The position numbers were made by a program, and so were the translations under genes. Under the pieces are notes generated by a model that did no database searches, was not told the origin of the DNA, and saw nothing but the letters and a program-made list of their open reading frames with translations. A stretch of DNA of 64,000 nucleotides from Eutreptiella sp. 'Long Island Sound 2002' (lineage: Eukaryota > Euglenozoa > Euglenophyceae > Eutreptiales > Eutreptiaceae): assembly GCA_964036045.1 (NCBI GenBank), contig OZ038387.1, forward strand, positions 17,011,420 through 17,075,419. Direction: 5' to 3'. This document shows, piece after piece, positions 11,501-23,233 of the stretch; positions within the stretch are counted from its first letter, which is position 1, and every line of letters starts with the position of its first letter.

Positions 11501-13730
11501 AACGACACCCCTTTTGCGGAAGCCTCCACCCTGTTTTTTGCCAAGTTTGCAAAAAAGGGAGGGCATCCTTTGCCGAACATTGGCAGCAACACGTGTGTCA
11601 ATGTGCTCTGTGATGACGCATTTCACATGCGCTTGACACAGGCGGTTAGTGTCGCCGCGTGCGTGAGGGCCACCTTTTTGCACGGCCCTCGAGACTGAGA
11701 CGACCAATAAATCCGGGGCTCAAGAGGCAAAATGGGGTTCATCAGTGTGTCAACGAATCGAACCTGCAAATTGGACAGACCAAGGCCTTCATGAGATCCC
11801 AGACGGAGGCACCGCCATCGACAAACAACCTCAGGAACTGGTCCTTGGACAATGCCCACTTCGGCAGGTCTGCAGTACACAGAATGCTGAGCCGTGCCTC
11901 GGCTTGGGCTGAAGTGTTAGGGTGGAGTACTAGAAAACAGAGAAGGTGACGCACAACGACGGTGGCGCCCCATCCACGCCGCAGCTTTCCAATCGGTTGG
12001 CCCTTGGAACAGCTCGGAACCGTGGCAAAAGTGCCCGCATCCGCATCCAATGCGAACCGAATCGACATTTGAAGCCAGAGGACTGGGATGTGCATCATCG
12101 CATGCAGTGCACATTCACAGGGCTCATGCTCGGGTCGTACTACGGCCCGCTCTGGGCCCCTCATAATATCTCAGAGATCCTCTGGCAATGCAGTGCCCCG
12201 CTTCTTTCTTTTCGGGTCATGTGTCACTATTGTACAGAAGGCAGGCACGGGGGTTGATGCATCCCAGGCAATGCCATCAATGACTGAATTTCAGAGTCCT
12301 TTGGCAAAATATGTCGGCCAACAGTCTGTTGGTGCCTTGGGGGTTGGCAAGAGCCGACTGCACCACAACTCCCAGAACCCTCCCGTTGTGCGCCCAAACC
12401 TTCAAACCCCCCCCCGCCCCTGGCGGGCTGACAGTCTGCTGGGCACGCGGATGCCAGATGTTGTGGAGTTCAAATGGCTTTTGCCCAAACTGAAGCAACA
12501 ACACATGGCAACTTCCGATGCATGTGTGCGCCGGTCTGATGTGCAATCGTGTGGAGACCAGCTGGGCCCTGCCCCACTACTCATGATCATTGTTGTGACG
12601 ACTACTGCAACCGTCTACCGCGGCCATTCGAAACGTGCGGCACGTCACCAAAGCGGAGGGAGGCCGGAAGGGAGGATTGTGTTGCAATGGCCCCCCGTCC
12701 AAGGGGGCACTGCCCTGGAAAAGATCTTCTCCGGAGCTTCAGCACCCTCTTCGTGCGGGACTTTGAATGGGCCGGTCCATTGAGCCCCCGGCCTGGACCC
12801 CCCCCTATGGACTGAAGTTGGAAGTCCCACCTCTGAAAACCGTCGCGGCACTGCAACACCGTTTGCATCGCAGAATATGCGTTTGAGTTGGTCAATTACG
12901 GCGGCACGTTGGGTTTCAATGCGCCTCAATAATGGAAGGATCTGTATGTTGACAATACATGACATTCTCCACAACACCGTGTGTCCGATTTCAATATTAA
13001 ATGCTCTCCGCTGAGTGCACGCAGTTCTGTGGTGGTACAATGCAATGCACCGCAGTGAGTGCGTGGGGGCCCTTAAAGATATGGCAACAGCGCAAATACG
13101 ATTGTCAAAGTTACTCATCAGTGGGCGACTACATACGCATATCGTATGTGTGGGAGATGGTGGCGTCTAGGCAGTATAACTCCATGTCCTCATCCGGGGG
13201 CTGCGGCGGTCAAAAAGTGTCGGGGGGGACGTCCATTGGTGCGCAGTCGGCGTGTTGACAACTTGACAATTGCACAACTGTTGCAACCTGTTCTGTGATT
13301 GGAATCCCCTCAGGTAAAGTTTCCCACATGTGGGACCGCACCCGGTAAAGACTACGTTCCGCGGGCGTGCGGGCCATCAGTCGTGGCGCAGGCCACCATC
13401 GCAAACGAGCAATCCTCATCGAACAGTGGTACTGGGAGCACTGGGGGCAGTGGTATCATTGGCACTCGCAGCAGTGGAACAGAGCAGCGGCAATGGCACA
13501 GGCAGTCCCGTTATCAATGGAGCGCCAAGCACCCTACCCTCTCCCAGCCTTTGCCTAAGGCTGAGCTCGGGAGTTTTACAACAATGGCGGACCTGTAACA
13601 CTGCGCTTTAAAGGGGTTCGGCCACAATTTTGTGCGTTCGATGATCAACATAAACTGCGAGCTCTCCACCCACGCCAACAGGCCGCGGAGATGACTTCAA
13701 ATACAAAACCCAGTAGAGGGATACCCAAAA
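8560..13730. other. 5 kb without a supported gene
   Basis: Several frames of 100-230 codons exist on both strands (for example 9814-10362 minus, 10434-10817 plus, 12088-12783 plus). None shows a domain, a repeat-free conserved motif or a splice-phase-consistent extension. A CACAG-type simple repeat lies at 10057-10098 and GT-rich DNA at 10786-10860. Small genes or exons could be hidden here. Confidence 0.4.
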
Positions 13731-13736
13731 GCACAT

Positions 13737-14569
13737 CTCTCGGGGACTGCGCTGTTTGTGCCAACTTTGTGGGTTTTCGGGGGTCGGTACCTTTGTTGCC
13801 TCATTTGTACCCACTGAGTGTTCTGGAGGTAGGGGTATGTGGGGGATATTCGGAAAGCCCTTGAAAAGGGCTGTTTGGAACACCCGGGTCTGCATGCTGT
13901 ACTGAAGACATGTTTGAGATTTTCGTCCGTTTTGGACGGTGCCTGTGTTGCTTGCTGCCTCTTTTTGTCAACAGGCAGCCACCATGTCTACATACAAAGT
14001 CACTCCACGGGCTGTTGCTTCCCCCGATGCACCACAAAAGCCTTTGGTGAGACGAAAAAGTTAATTGGCTGGATTTTGGCAGCACCCCTGACCCAGTGAA
14101 CCTGCAGCCCTATCCTGGCTATGATACAGCTATTCCCTGGTGCAAGGTCCGGTTGACCAAACAACGAAATGTGGACCTCACAACCGATGGCCTGTGGGCT
14201 ATGCCTCTTAATGAAGGGTGGGTGCCAGTGAAGGCACGGAGGTTGCAGGATTGGGAAGAATTGAAGAAATATGTCCCTGTCCACAAACAGGGGGATGTCT
14301 GCCCTAATGGGGCCCCAGCCCTGCCTGAAAAATGATACAACGGTGCAGTGCCATGTTTGTCTGCACCGTCCAATGTGTTGTGCTGTGCTGAAAAATGTGA
14401 CCGCCTACCCCCTCCCCGTCCCATACATTTCTGAAATGGATTTTTCTCGCAGATTTCAAAAAGTATACACCCCCCCCCCCCTATGTGATGACATGTTTGT
14501 AACTTGTAAAAAAAATCCTAAAAAGTGCCAAAACCCACAAAGTTGGCACATTCTGAATGTCCCCGAGAG
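13737..14569 (+). mobile_element. 833-bp DNA transposon with TIRs and 4-bp TSD (copy 1)
   Basis: The left end (13737-13777) and right end (14529-14569) are inverted copies: an outer 11-mer CTCTCGGGGAC, a 9-10 base variable spacer, then an identical inner 20-mer GTGCCAACTTTGTGGGTTTT. The element is flanked on both sides by ACAT (13733-13736 and 14570-14573), a likely target-site duplication. The interior is about 90% similar to 33490-34290, with one block of over 80 identical bases. It is too short for a known full transposase, so it is probably non-autonomous. The superfamily is not determined. Confidence 0.8.
13984..14335 (+). pseudogene. ORF inside transposon copy 1, conserved with copy 2
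   Basis: An ATG in a strong Kozak context (GCCACCATG) at 13984 opens MSTYKVTPRAVASPDAPQKP and soon meets a stop. A second open stretch (to 14335) encodes WCKVRLTKQRNVDLTTDGLW and WVPVKARRLQDWEELKKYVP. Copy 2 of the element encodes near-identical peptides, with most substitutions conservative, so the protein was under selection. The two parts are in different frames here. The family is not recognised; a fragment of a transposase or a captured host exon are both possible. Confidence 0.5.
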
Positions 14570-14755
14570 ACATGGAACCCGTTGGATTTGGCCCGTGGCA
14601 GACGGACACTTCCAGGAATCTCATGGTCTTGCTCGGAGTCCTGTCAACGGGAACCATGACTGCTAGGCTGCCTCTAACTCCCTCAACCTCCCTCCACCTC
14701 CCTCGACCTGCCTCGCTGCTGTCCAGTGTGGAGCGCAAGGAATGGCCTGCCCAGA

Positions 14756-15841
14756 TCACAATGCCTCCAGCCCGTCTTCGATGGCATCTGCTGCGGAGTA
14801 CGCGCCGGCAGCGTTCTTCCCCACCTGCTTGTGCTCCCGCACAGTGCAGTAGCAGATGAGGGAAATGATCTCGAAAAATAACTCGGCGAAGGTGAGAACC
14901 ACCAGAGCATAAGTCATCGTGCGTGTACTGTCGTCTGTCAGGTAGAAGAGTTTGCTTACGTCGATGGCGCAGCTTTCAATGTCATTCGTCGTGACAATGT
15001 CGAAGTACACCCCCCCTTCAAGCGCCAAGAAGTAGAAGCTCAGCCCGAAACTGGCGGCGGCCAATGTGATGGGGAGCACAAACTTGATGGTGTACTTCAT
15101 CAGTTTGTTGTGCTCGAACATCCCAAGGCGGGCTTCGTACCGCTCGTCCAGCGTGACCAGGCGAAGCTGAACACGATCGCGGCGCTCCTCTTCAAACCCG
15201 ACAGGTCCGTGCATTCTGCTACCCAACTCGGGTCTCCGCTACACGTGTCAAGCACCCTTTGTTGCTCAGTCTGGCAGTCGGAGCTGTTGAACCAATCTTC
15301 GGTGGTCCCGCAGACTCCTTGGTTGGTGTGCATTGCCTTGCTGTCCCAAGCGTTAATTGTGCAAACGGTATTGCTCCAATATGCGCAGCACGCTTGGGCA
15401 GGTTCATACACGAGGATACAGCCAAAGACAGCCGCATACAAACCCAAGTTCACAATCACCAAGGCACACTCGATGTAGTAGAGCACAGTATATATCAAGG
15501 TCCTCTTCTCGTGTAATTCTTCATCTGGTGGTGTGTCAGGGGCCTGTTCACCGTCTACATCCGCTTCTTCAGCGCCAAAAGGTGTCGTAGGTGATGGAGG
15601 TGGGCCCTGCAATGCATTCAACTTATAGCTTTCAGCCTTCGACAGCGGAGGGTAGTGAAGGATGTGGATCATACAGGACAGGATACAAAGGGCGTGGCAT
15701 GGTCATTGGTGCATAGGGGGTAGGAGGACGAACACTCGACGACGGCCGTGGGCTCGCATAAACTTCAGGGTAATGCACGTCAGCGTACTGGTAATCCATG
15801 TCTGTACAGAAAAGGAAACGGCACATCACACCACTTGACAC
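14756..15841 (-). CDS. multipass membrane protein, two frame breaks
   Basis: Three consecutive minus-strand segments in two frames make one sensible protein. It has a Tyr/Pro-rich N-terminus beginning MDYQYADVHYPEVYASPRP (15793 down), an acidic linker and a first membrane span (LIYTVLYYIECALVIVNLGL). A Cys-rich loop of about 75 residues follows (ACCAYW, VCGTT, DWFNSSDCQ with an N-glycosylation sequon, DTCSG). Then come a charged segment, a second span (FVLPITLAAASFGLSFYFLAL), another loop and a third span (MTYALVVLTFAELFFEIISL). It ends ...GLEAL at 14756. The frame changes near 15640-15660 and back near 15170-15190, too close for ordinary introns, so these are compensating indels, sequencing errors or a decayed gene. 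The CC in the loop recalls tetraspanins, but the topology does not fit. Confidence 0.6.
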
Positions 15842-15949
15842 CGACTCGATTGAACAGTGGCCCGTGGAAATAGCAACTTATGTCTCCACTTCGTCAAAAA
15901 AGTGACCAAGGTTTGATCCAGCAGCGCCGAAAAGATCTAAAAAGCCTCA

Positions 15950-16225
15950 ACTCTCGGTCATTTTGGGACCAAAACGGGCCCAAAGGGTCAAAAAGGGAAC
16001 GTATTTTTGCAAAAGTCATCCGAACCATTGGGCTGCCCAAACGAGTGTCTTTAGCCAATTTGGAGCGTGTGGTGACACGATTTAGCCCAAAAAAGGCTCT
16101 AAACAGGCTTGAAAATGGGCCAATTCGGAACCAATATGGGGTTCAAAAAGGGTCAAAAACACATTTTTTCAAATGATCCTTGACAATTCTGGATGCTCAA
16201 ACAGGTGTCTTTGGCCGTTTTTTTT
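15950..16225 (+). repeat. diverged tandem repeat, unit about 165 bp
   Basis: Blocks around 15980 and 16030 recur in the same order about 160 bases on. For example, CCCAAACGAGTGTCTTTAGCC (16038) pairs with CTCAAACAGGTGTCTTTGGCC (16197), and the GGGTCAAAAAG words also repeat. The region is rich in A-runs. No gene is supported. Confidence 0.55.
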
Positions 16226-16664
16226 TTGAGCCCAACTTCTTTTCGTGGTCCATCCTTGTTGCCCATTTAATGTGATTTCCCCTATCAGCCCTGTTCCATG
16301 TATGCCCATGTGTGTCTGTGTGGGCTGAGCGGGGTGGGTTGCCTCTAGTGCTGTGACTCACTTTGCTGTGTGCAGTGGAGCTTACCTAGCCGCGTGGGGG
16401 GGGGGCCTTGGGCCGTGCCGTGCCATGGTGCGGTGTGGGTGTTGGTGCTCCTGTTGTACGGTGTCGCTTTTGCATCGTTGTTCTGTCATGCTACTGTAGC
16501 ACCACATTTGATCATGTTTTCGATAAATATTCGATCCATGACCGGTTGTGTTGAACCTTTTTATCAAGGCAGCGCATGATTACGTTTGGATACGACTTAG
16601 GTGTCTTTTTGCATTTGGCTTTTGCCGCACAAATTACGTTGTGGTGTGCAACGGCTTCTCAAAC

Positions 16665-17521
16665 CTTAAAGGGTGACTTCGGCAAGGTTCTGGAGCTTTG
16701 AGCAAGATGCCTGGGATGCTGGCCTGTGTAGGAAATGTTTCCTAACGGAAGAAGCAACCATGCAATGGCTGGAAATTGAGTGACTCCCGGACCATGAACG
16801 GATGCATGATCCAGACAGTGAACATAAGAAAGTTCCTGTGGCAGCACCAACACTTTTTGACCTCCTAAAATGGAAATGTCAAGAGCAGCAAAATGATACA
16901 CTAAAGTTCCGCACGGTGGTTTCGTACAAGAATCACCCACTACAATCATACTCTCGTGCGATAAGTAGATGCCTACAACAAGGGTTGGAGGAAGTGATGA
17001 CACACACCAATGTACTGGGTTTTCCGGGGATGCTGGGAGTGAGGGACCTGATTTTTGCAGCCAGGAGAGTGGGCACTACCCCTGCTGGGTTGGAATTGAA
17101 GGAAATGGATATGGATGATATGTTTTGGGAGATACCGCAACCTAAAGTAATTTCATTGATAAGGTGGTTGATCTCCATGCTACATACCAAGGGCAAACCC
17201 AAACTCCCCTCAAGGAAGAAGACTGCCCCCCCTGCGACGCATGATGAGCCCCCCGATGTTGAAGCACTGTTGTTCTCCATCTCGAAATCGGGAGACAAGA
17301 GCCTTGATAAAGTGGGGAAAAGTCCTGGACATGCCTTTCGCCTCATCACCGAGCAAATTATCCGCTTCCTCCATTTCAATATGCGGGGGAACACGCTCTT
17401 GGTGTCTGGTAGGATACTGTTACAACAGGGGCAGAGGGGGGTCCCCATTGGGGAATTCCTCTCAGCCCAACTAGCTGAGATATGTGGTGTGCATAGCCTG
17501 GCATTCCAGAATACCTGGTAA
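16665..17521 (+). pseudogene. reverse transcriptase fragment of an unusual type
   Basis: The frame from the ATG at 16802 (and open upstream to about 16665 except for one TGA at 16785-16787) encodes FRTVVSYKNHPLQSYSRAIS (fingers), then GLELKEMDMDDMFWEIP (motif A with aspartates), then NTLLVSGRILLQQGQRGVPIGEFLSAQLAEI (motif B; quoted in parts: QQGQRGVPIG and FLSAQLAE). These are reverse-transcriptase hallmarks. The upstream part adds a CRKC knuckle. The frame ends exactly where the DNA reads CTGGTAAGTAT, a perfect 5' splice donor, and the motif C aspartates are missing. It is therefore either a truncated retroelement or an exon of a spliced gene. It is unlike the YMDD LINE at 1-1480. Confidence 0.6.
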
Positions 17522-18069
17522 GTATACGGGCCAAAAATGGCACTTTGGTACTTTGGTACTCACGAGCATACCCACCCACACCACTCTCCTACCTACCGAT
17601 AGACTCAATTGTGCAACCGAAGGAGCCACAAACTACACTATTCGATACACAACGCTAACTCAACTCAAACACCGCAACGCAAACCAACCTAACCACGTAC
17701 GCCCCAATGCTAATACATCCATGTGTGACCGATAGGTAACCGAAAGTATTTCACCTACGGATGAAAATTATGCGTTGCACATAGCCGCTTGCGGCGATTG
17801 TTCCCACCGGCCTTGTCGTTAGGTTTATTTGGCTACCACCATGAGTGAGCACAACAGAGCTACAAGGGGGCGGTGAAGGAAGTTCGTTGAATGGTGTTGC
17901 ATTCATGGGGAAATTGGAACGAATGGCACATTGCCTTCTCTTTGTTGAACGATATGTTCTCTTTGAAGGAGTTGACCGTGACCTACGAAGATCCAGACAA
18001 GGATAAGGTGCACCCTTCATGGTCTAGTGCAGCAACATCTCCGACTCGCCTCACGCATGAGTTACGTTT
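17522..18069. other. no gene seen
   Basis: Intergenic. Short frames only; nothing recognised. Confidence 0.4.
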
Positions 18070-18099
18070 GGTTTAGTTTAGTTTAGTTTAGTTTAGTAT
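18070..18099 (+). repeat. TTTAG pentanucleotide microsatellite
   Basis: Five to six tandem GTTTA units follow GTTTG. It resembles a plant-type telomere repeat lacking two Gs, but it is short and isolated. Confidence 0.85.
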
Positions 18100-18701
18100 T
18101 GCAGTGCTGCAACGCCCAATGCATTAGTTTCGAGACCATGCTTGCGAGCGCGCCATTGATGTTGTTTCCGCGCCCAACCTCGAGTTGGAGAGTGTCAAAC
18201 ACAAGGCAAGCATGCACAACAGAGGCTCAACAACTCAAAAAAGCATAATCTGCAACAACGAAAGAAGTGAATGTTTCACAAGTTACTCATTTCCCAGGTT
18301 TGCCTCGAGTCTTAGTTGGAATAGGACAAGTGTCCGAGGTTGGGCCTTTCTCAAGATCCATGTGAACAAGAAGTATAGCCACAACAAAAACTTGGGAGAA
18401 GTCGCCTTGGAAGCGAATTATGTTTACCCATCTTCGGGCTAAGTACCACTTTTTGCTACGTCTATGCCCGTTTCTGCATGGTAAAGGGAGCCTAGGGGGG
18501 GAACCTCGTGATTTCCACATCATTTGGGCAAGTGGACTACCTTCCCCATTCGTTCACGCAGCCCCCGTGTGGGGGAGCACCAGGTGGTCAAGAAAAGCTA
18601 GATTGGTCCAACTGAGTAAAAGTTGAGGAAATTTAGAACTTGGGCGTACTAGGTGAAATTTTGGCGGCTCAAGTGGCAACGTGCAGTAGGCGTTCCGTGG
18701 C

Positions 18702-18796
18702 ACAAGGCCTCTTTGCCCCCCCCCCCCATGGCGGCACGGCACGGCACGGCACAGCACAAAACGTGGCGGCACGCGGAGATTCTGCCCCCCCCCCCC
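18702..18796 (+). repeat. dispersed GGCAC/poly-C repeat, copy 1
   Basis: CAAGGCCTCTTTG, a C run, GGCGGCACGGCACGGCACGG, then GGCGGCACGCGGAGATTC followed by another C run. The same order of blocks recurs at 19757-19862. Confidence 0.8.
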
Positions 18797-18904
18797 TATT
18801 CCTACCCCGCCGACCCTACCCAGAACCGGCCCTTAGAGACGACCAATATGGAGTGCCATTCACATACATATGGGCCCAATGCATTTGTTTTCTTGTCTCG
18901 GGCC

Positions 18905-19080
18905 CAATGCTAGCATTTCCAGGTGGTCCCTGGGTGAATATTGTTGCTTCTTGGTGGTCTCTGGATGGGCACTGGTATTTCCTCGTGGTCTTGTGATGGA
19001 TGCTGGTATTACGTGGTGGTCTCTGCATGGACGCTAGTATTTCTTCTTGGTCTCTGGATGCATGCTGGTGTTGTTGTTGG
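18905..19080 (+). repeat. minisatellite, about 32-bp unit, five copies
   Basis: Each unit contains GTGGTCTCTGGATG followed by GCTGGTATTTC-like words. Units are diverged by 10-20%. Minus-strand translation gives a repeated SRDHQE-like peptide, but no gene structure. Confidence 0.7.
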
Positions 19081-19247
19081 TACACCAGGAATTTTTTTTT
19101 CTTAGTCTTCTGCTTCCCATGCGTCCCATGGTCCTAAATTTTGCACCTTACGGCCCCTGCCGGTACACTGGGAATTTTTCTTTTTTAGTCGGATGCTTGC
19201 CATGCGTTCCAGGGTCCTGAATTTTCCACCCGATAGGCCCGGGTGGA
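19079..19247 (+). repeat. tandem duplication of about 83 bp
   Basis: GGTACACCAGGAATTTTT at 19079 and GGTACACTGGGAATTTTT at 19163 start two head-to-tail copies. Both then read CATGCGT(C/T)CCA and GGTCCT(A/G)AATTTT. It follows the minisatellite directly. Confidence 0.75.
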
Positions 19248-19756
19248 CACAATTGCAACAACACATTCATAATGATTTTGCAGCGGCGGATGTGTTTGCC
19301 AATAAACAGCTCCAAGGACGACTCGGTTGATGCTCGTGCCATGTTGGCCGTTGATTCGCATTGGTGATTGAATTGAACTCCAAACCATAATGCATGAAAA
19401 ATTATTCCAAAATATTCGTCAAATGGCACAAAGTGACACGGAGAGACATGCAAGCAAAAGCCACACAACAATCCATGCAAACTTCTTAAAAAATTTGCGT
19501 CCCATGATGACAAGTCAAAATTTAGCAACATAAACCATCTCACATTTCCAACAACAAGATTCGATGATCACAATTGATTCACATTAATAATTGAATTAAA
19601 GTCATGAATGAGGTGGAAAACACATGGTGCAACACCAAGAGACAACACACAAAAACTTGCAAATGCAACAGTCACCAAAAAGAGCAAGATGCCGTCCAAA
19701 TCTGAACCATTGATACATGTTTGCCTCTACAAAGGATCTTGTTGGCTAGGAACACT

Positions 19757-19862
19757 TGGCACGGCACGGCACAAGGCCTCTTTGCCCCCCCCCCCCCCAT
19801 AGGCGGCACGGCACGGCACGGCACAAAACAGGGCGGCACGCGGAGATTCCCCACCTCCCCCC
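19757..19862 (+). repeat. dispersed GGCAC/poly-C repeat, copy 2
   Basis: Second copy of the repeat at 18702-18796, in the same orientation about 1.05 kb away, with the GGCAC array expanded on the left. Confidence 0.8.
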
Positions 19863-21277
19863 TCACCCTACTGCACAACATGAGTGTTAGAGGCAGCAAG
19901 ATGCAGCAGAACACCGGCATCTTGCTGCCTTACCGCAATACACAATTTGTTGCACTACGGTTGTAGGGGCACATCCTAGTGCGCGGACCTATGGCTAAAT
20001 TCATAACGTGACATCACTGTCTCGTTAAGACCTCAGTTTTTTCTCTCCTTAGAGAGCACGTCCCGGGCACGAAGAGCCTCCTTCGAGTCCAACTGCAGGC
20101 AAATTTTGGCCTTCGGGGAAGCTGGCGGCGCCAAATCACCCCTCGCAACACAAAAAAAATAAGTAGTTGTCACTTGGCCCTGGCGGTATTCTTCTGGTTG
20201 CGTGGGGCAGGAACCCCAACACCACGCAGTAACCGAATCCCAAAAATGCAGCAGATCGTGATGCTGTGTTATTCATGATTAGCCAAAGCCCTGAAAATGT
20301 CCAGTTTTTTTTCGGTTGGTAGAAGACTTGTCACGACATAATACAGGTATGCACAGGCCAAAGATTAGGGTGTTATACGGGCGGATCTCCATCATATTTG
20401 TTCTCGAGACGGTGAGGGGGGCTTAAATCATTTAAACATTTGAATTGCATTGCATTGAGGTGATTAGAGATGTAGTCACATGTGGGCATTCTAATGATTG
20501 TGTTGATTGCAGCAACATTTGAACAAGTTAAGCTCAACATTGGGTCAGGGCCCTCAAACAACTATTTTATGTATTGCTCGAACATTGGTACCTTGTGGGA
20601 AAGTGGATGATTGCATGCTTTGTTTGCAACAATCAAGGAGAAGCTTGCACATGCACATGTAGAAAGCATGGAATGTAGGGTTTAAGTTTGGATGAGCAGT
20701 CGTAGGGTTTCAACATGTCATTCTTCAATGCCATTCAATGGAGGTGAGGTGACATTGATTGTCTGTATGTCAAATTTTGATAACACTATTCGCGACATAG
20801 TTGAATTTTGGATTGGAGTAATGTTTGAACAAGTAGTTCCACGTGTTGCTCAAACATTGGTCCCTTGTGGGGAAGTGGATGATTGCATCATTCACCAACC
20901 AAGTTGCCAACCACGCACCAATACCGCTGAAAGTACACCATGATAAAAGACCACACTATGCGGATAGATTCGGCTGATAGATGTGCATAAGCAACAACAA
21001 AAACAGTAGAGTGTGGCCGAACCCCCCAGCCACAAGAATGAAATTGCGTATTCACATACAGAACCATGCAGTCACGCTTGTGCGTTTTCAACTGCCTTGT
21101 TGCGCGCGCCGGGTACTAGTGAGGTACTCAGGTTGTGTCGCACTGCACATGCTAACGGTAGCGCACGCGACAGTCCGGAGTGCTCCTAGCGAAGCTCAAC
21201 CGTTTGCGACCTTTGGCCTTACACTTTGCTTACTTTCTTTGCCATCTTCTCTGGTTCCAATTACTGTAGTCTTTTGC
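19863..21277 (+). repeat. intergenic with a 90-bp direct repeat
   Basis: A block ending in AGTGGATGATTGCAT occurs at about 20513-20618 and again at 20815-20900. The copies share TTTGAACAAGT, GCTC.AACATTGGT and CCTTGTGGG in the same order. No gene is seen before the TPR gene. Confidence 0.55.
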
Positions 21278-23233
21278 ATGATGCCTTCGAAAACTGGTCA
21301 AGGTGCCCGAACAACGAGCAATTCCGAGAATGGGTCCCAACCGTTGGTCGACAAACAGAAGGTAAACAATGCATTCCAAGTTGCAGACAATATATTGTGA
21401 TGCCACAAGAGCGAATGTCCCCTTTCTTTGGTTCAGGCGTTGGAATTCAAGAACAAAGGAAATGCTGCCTTTCAAGAAGGAGATTACCAATCAGCGATAT
21501 TCTTGTTCAGTAAGGGGATCGAACTGGACCCCAACAATCCCACGAATTATATCTTTTTCAGCAACAGGTCAGCTGCATACTTTGCTCTCCCGGATTACAA
21601 GATGGCCCTTCAAGATGCCGAGACCGTGTTGAGATTGAAGCCCAATTGGGCAAAGGTATTCCAATAGTTGGACGTGTTGTCGTGTCGATCATGACTTTGA
21701 GGGTGTAAGGCACTCAAGGCACATGTCGTATTTGGTTGCAGGGATATTCTCGCAAAGGGGCGGCTCTAGTTGGTTGCAAGCAACTAGAGAAGGCAGTTGA
21801 AGCATACCAAGAAGGTGATGTTTACTTGTGTGTTCTCGGCTTGAGTGAAGTGCATGCGCAGAACCGCGGCTGTCGTCGTTTGTAACTTGCACAACGTCAA
21901 CGCAATCACGGCTCTAACAGCCCCAAAGGCACCTTGTGCATACACAATCGGCTTGCCGCGGTGCGCGAACCGCTCGCATTGAGTCACTGAGAGCAAAGCC
22001 AACCTAGCGTACTCATTGCACCGTTGAACGACCCCTTGCTACATTACTATGAATGGGAAGATAGTCGGCACGATGAGTGTGTCTTTGCTACGCTTGCACC
22101 TGAGACTCGACGGCTTATACCACCTAGCTACTTTTCTTGATGTAGGGTTGAAGTATGACCCAAACAATAGCCTACTTTTGGAAGGCCTGGAAGTGGCCAG
22201 GAATGCTTTGCACGGCTCAAGTATGTCATTTGGAATGTCCATGTACCTCATTTGTGTGTGTTTTCGTTTGAAAGAAGATTGGAGTCGAAACGCCCATCCC
22301 TCGACAATTATCCTATTGCCATGTCACAAAGGAATTCGGCACCCTCGACCGGGGCCTCCGACTTTGTCCCTCGACAAAATACCAAATCCTGAGGCCGCGC
22401 GTAATATGCAGGATCAAAAACGGATGGTTGGTGACGCTTATTAACATTTCCTCTCAATTTTTCGGTGATTTTGTTGCCTCTTTGTAGGGGTTGAAAAGCA
22501 ACGCGAGCTTGCAGCTCAGCGAGCGGTATGTGATTGCTTGCGTGCAAAACGACAAGCACATATCACACTTTTAATCCCCAGATCCACGACAGCCATTTGT
22601 CACTTGATCTTCGTGCAATGCAACGTGGTCCAAAACTCGGTTGAGATCCGGTTTGGACGGCCAACGTGACCAATCTTAGTGGGGTCAACATGGAACCATC
22701 TTGGAAAAGGGAGACGTTGCGTGTTTTGATCACCGCGCCTTTGGAGATTACTGGGTTGGTGTCTTTTTTTCAAGGGATGAAATATTGCTCTCGAGCAAGA
22801 ATGAGCAAACAAAGATTGATGCATCTCAAGATAAGCCGGCAACGTTTTTTTCGCTTGTGAGTGGTCATTGACAATTTTGCTTCTTGCACCACCTTGCACG
22901 TGGCATCATGCTACTGCAGCTCTAGAATTATATTTGTAGCATCCCACAAGTGCACAAGTGGCGAGGGCATCATGTTGCGGGTTCCGCAATATGGGTTGAA
23001 ATGTTGTGTAATTTCTTATCCCAACGTTCGTTTCCATGATTACGCGCTGAAAAATTGCCTCATGTTTCGCTCTCCACAGAACTCGTTGACCCGAGGAAGC
23101 ACCCCCAAGACGCCACCTTCCCAACCGACGCAACCGCCTGTCACTCAACCGCCGGTGACACAACAGCCCACTGAGTCCCCGCCAACAAACCAAGCACCAA
23201 AATCTCCAAACAGTCCCAGGTCTCCACGTTCAC
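21278..23233 (+). CDS. TPR-domain protein, 5' part up to assembly gap
   Basis: Exons joined by phase-consistent GT-AG introns: 21278-21361 (MMPSKTGQGARTTSNS start), 21437-21655, 21742-21814, 22146-22220, 22488-22525, then likely 22680-22754, 22775-22856 and 23080 into the gap. Exons 2-4 encode three tetratricopeptide helices-pairs of the STI1/Hop class: FKNKGNAAFQEGDYQSAIFL, then NRSAAYFALPDYKMALQDAE, LKPNWAKGYSRKGAALVGCK and KYDPNNSLLLEGLEVARNAL. TPRs of this kind bind Hsp70/Hsp90 tails or similar peptides, so a co-chaperone or adaptor role is an inference. Later exons are charged (VEKQRELAAQRA; EILLSSKNEQTKIDASQDK), then very rich in Pro/Thr/Gln. One short exon around 22580 is unresolved. 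The gene continues beyond the gap, perhaps to 27540. Confidence 0.8.

Noticed and set aside
16785-16787. Alternative genetic code with TGA read as Trp
   Set aside because: TGA falls at Trp sites only in decayed mobile elements; well-supported exons use TGG for Trp and end in TGA (for example 27538-27540 and 38685-38687).
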